23,424 nt of DNA. Origin: an uncultured Lysobacter sp. GTDB taxonomy: Bacteria; Pseudomonadota; Gammaproteobacteria; Xanthomonadales; Xanthomonadaceae. The notes beneath the pieces were generated by a model. It had not been told where the DNA came from and ran no database searches. It saw nothing but the letters and a program-made list of their open reading frames with translations. Location: positions 1-23,424 of the forward strand of contig CAMLID010000050.1 of the NCBI GenBank assembly GCA_946480055.1, in the 5' to 3' direction. A program made the position numbers and the translations under genes. Positions 21,946-23,424 of this stretch are shown piece after piece (position 1 is the first letter of the stretch; the number at the start of each line of letters is the position of its first letter).

Positions 21946-23225
21946 GGCAGATCCTCGTCGCCGAGTTCGATCTCGACCGCTTCCAGGGTCGCGCCGGAGA
22001 TTTCCAGCTTGGGCGCGACGATCCTGCCGGCCAGCGGCGGCAGCGGTGCGCCGCCTTCGCCGGCGTCGATCCAGGCCAGCACCGCGGGCAGGCGGAAGCG
22101 GCTGTCGACGCGGGTGTCATCGCGGCTCAGGCGCAGTTCGGCGGTTTCCGACAGGTCGGGCCGGCCGACGTAGCGCAGCTCGAACGGCAGCGGCGCGGAC
22201 GAAGTACCCAACGGCGCCGGCAGCGCCGGCCAGGCCTGCGGCCAGCGCGCCAGGCTTCCGTCCAGTTGCAGCACCAGACGCCGGCCCAGCGCGAGCGCGC
22301 CGGTCGCGTCCAGGCTCGGGATCGGATTGCCGTCGTCGCCGCGCGCACGCAGCGCCAGCGCGACCGGTTCCAGCGACCACACCGCCTCGTCGAACTTGAG
22401 CGGGCCGTGCAGGCCCAGCGCGAACGGCAGATGCGTATCGCCGGATTCGTAGCTCGCCGCCGCGCCCAGCAGCGCCGGAACGATGGTGAGTTCGTCGTCG
22501 CCGATGCGCAGCGGTCCTGACAGCGCGACCGTGGCCGGCAGGCGCCAGCCCGGTTGTTCGATCGCGACGCGGCCGTTGGCGCCGAGCCCGGCCGCCGGCG
22601 CGGGCCGCGACAACGCGACCGCGAGATCGAACGGGATCGTCAGCGGCGGATCCAGATAGCGGCCGCGCAGGCGCGCGCGCACCGGCCGGTCGGGATACAG
22701 CTCGGGCAAGTCGGCGTGGATGCCGTCGATGCGCCAGTCGTCGTTGAGGATACGGCCGTCGACGATGCGCAGGCCGTCGGTCAGCGTCGGGATGCGGGTT
22801 TCGGTCGAGGGCGGACGGCTGGCCAGCCAGTGCTGCAGCGCGGGCAGGTCCAGCAGCGGCGCGTCGAGTTCGATCCGCTCCACGGTGAGCTGCTCGCCGC
22901 CGCTGCGGATCGTCGACCACGGCAACGACAGTTGGATGCGCTTCGCGCTCAGTAGCGGCGTGGCGCCGCCGGGTTCGCGCACGACCACGTCGCGCACCAG
23001 CAGCATCGGGCTGCCGCGCAGGCGGTATTCGCTGGCGCCTGACGCGGTGATTTCCAGGCCCAAGGCGGCACCGACGCGGCCCAGGATCAGCGCGGCGGCG
23101 CGGTCCGGCCGCGAGACCCAGCTCAGCGAGAACGTCGCCAGCAGCGCCAGGGCCGCGAGCGCGATGAGCACGCGCCGCGCGCGCCGTTTCGGCGCCGGGC
23201 TGGCGGGGGCGGGGTCGGCGACCAT
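21942..23225 (-). CDS. AsmA-like membrane-anchored protein
   Basis: The 427-residue protein begins with a basic stretch and one N-terminal transmembrane helix (about residues 19-37, VLIALAALALLATFSLSW). A long periplasmic beta-rich part follows. The first 130 residues (AALILGRVGAALGLEITASG, ...SAKRIQLSLPWSTIRSG) look like the start of AsmA-family proteins, which assist outer-membrane assembly or lipid transport. It is shorter than E. coli AsmA (about 617 residues). The 20-nt gap after ftsY and the GTGA overlap with mutY place it in one transcript. I am confident of the membrane topology, less of the family, and cannot name a substrate. Confidence 0.72.
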   Translation of the reverse strand: MVADPAPASPAPKRRARRVLIALAALALLATFSLSWVSRPDRAAALILGRVGAALGLEITASGASEYRLRGSPMLLVRDVVVREPGGATPLLSAKRIQLSLPWSTIRSGGEQLTVERIELDAPLLDLPALQHWLASRPPSTETRIPTLTDGLRIVDGRILNDDWRIDGIHADLPELYPDRPVRARLRGRYLDPPLTIPFDLAVALSRPAPAAGLGANGRVAIEQPGWRLPATVALSGPLRIGDDELTIVPALLGAAASYESGDTHLPFALGLHGPLKFDEAVWSLEPVALALRARGDDGNPIPSLDATGALALGRRLVLQLDGSLARWPQAWPALPAPLGTSSAPLPFELRYVGRPDLSETAELRLSRDDTRVDSRFRLPAVLAWIDAGEGGAPLPPLAGRIVAPKLEISGATLEAVEIELGDEDLP

Positions 23226-23245
23226 GCGCGCGCCGGCGGGCGGGG

Positions 23246-23424
23246 TCAGGCGCCGAGCGCTTCGGGCAGCAACGCGTCGACGAAGGCTTCGGCGTCGAAC
23301 ACGCGCAGATCCTCGGGACGCTCGCCGATGCCGGCGTAGCGGATCGGGATGCCGAACTCGCGCGCCAGCGCGAACACCACGCCGCCCTTGGCGGTGCCGT
23401 CGAGCTTGGTCACCACCAGGCCGG
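23246..23424 (-). CDS. ftsY: Signal recognition particle receptor FtsY, 3' end only
   Basis: The last 58 residues of a SRP-type GTPase are read here: [20 protein letters not shown], then [20 protein letters not shown] and a short tail ending LGA. The TKLDG motif is the G4-type guanine-recognition element, and the GIGE...DLRPF-like segment closes the G5 loop of the family. The [18 protein letters not shown] form matches FtsY rather than Ffh. FtsY docks ribosome-SRP complexes at the inner membrane. The rest of the gene lies beyond the right edge, and the coding frame is open to the end of the window. Confidence 0.93.
   Translation of the reverse strand, partial: GLVVTKLDGTAKGGVVFALAREFGIPIRYAGIGERPEDLRVFDAEAFVDALLPEALGA

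Overview
The window is high-GC bacterial chromosome, and every gene fits a member of the Xanthomonadaceae, most likely Lysobacter or a close relative. The IHF-alpha sequence, the pheT-ihfA-merR order, the TraB/GumN-like protein and the uncharacterised xanthomonad-type families all point there. This placement comes from recalled family knowledge, not a search. I see no insertion sequence, prophage, plasmid gene or CRISPR array.

Left part (1-9300). The 3' end of pheT is followed by ihfA, an overlapping MerR-type regulator gene and tRNA-Pro(GGG) with its own terminator. Then comes a minus-strand run: a secreted TraB/GumN-like protein without the usual histidine motif, a gene-free stretch (2287-2695) filled with long imperfect inverted repeats, dxs (isoprenoid precursor synthesis), a protein with a degenerate receiver-like domain and a very long Pro-Ala linker, an HNH nuclease-like protein, a large acyl-CoA dehydrogenase, and a LEA-type lipoprotein.

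Centre (9571-17700). The most interesting block is a tightly packed minus-strand operon. In transcription order it encodes an exported protein of unknown function (16066-15233), an FHA-GAF protein, a membrane Ser/Thr kinase with a TolB-like domain and a long TPR region, a soluble HisKA_3 histidine kinase, and a NarL-type response regulator. The FHA-GAF and Ser/Thr kinase genes share an ATGA junction, and the next gap is 9 nt. This joins eukaryote-like Ser/Thr phosphorylation, phosphothreonine recognition and two-component output in one transcript. Divergent from it lies a subtilisin-family protease with a twin-arginine signal peptide, with a perfect GGGGAATTCCCC palindrome in the shared intergenic region. 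Two strong plus-strand terminators 110 nt apart follow the protease and may bracket a small RNA.

Right part (17950-23424). An ECF sigma factor and its membrane anti-sigma factor overlap by ATGA. tRNA-Phe(GAA) follows with a clear promoter and terminator, then a small lipoprotein. The end is a minus-strand housekeeping run, ftsY (3' end) - AsmA-like - mutY - yggX, with a GTGA overlap between the AsmA-like gene and mutY.
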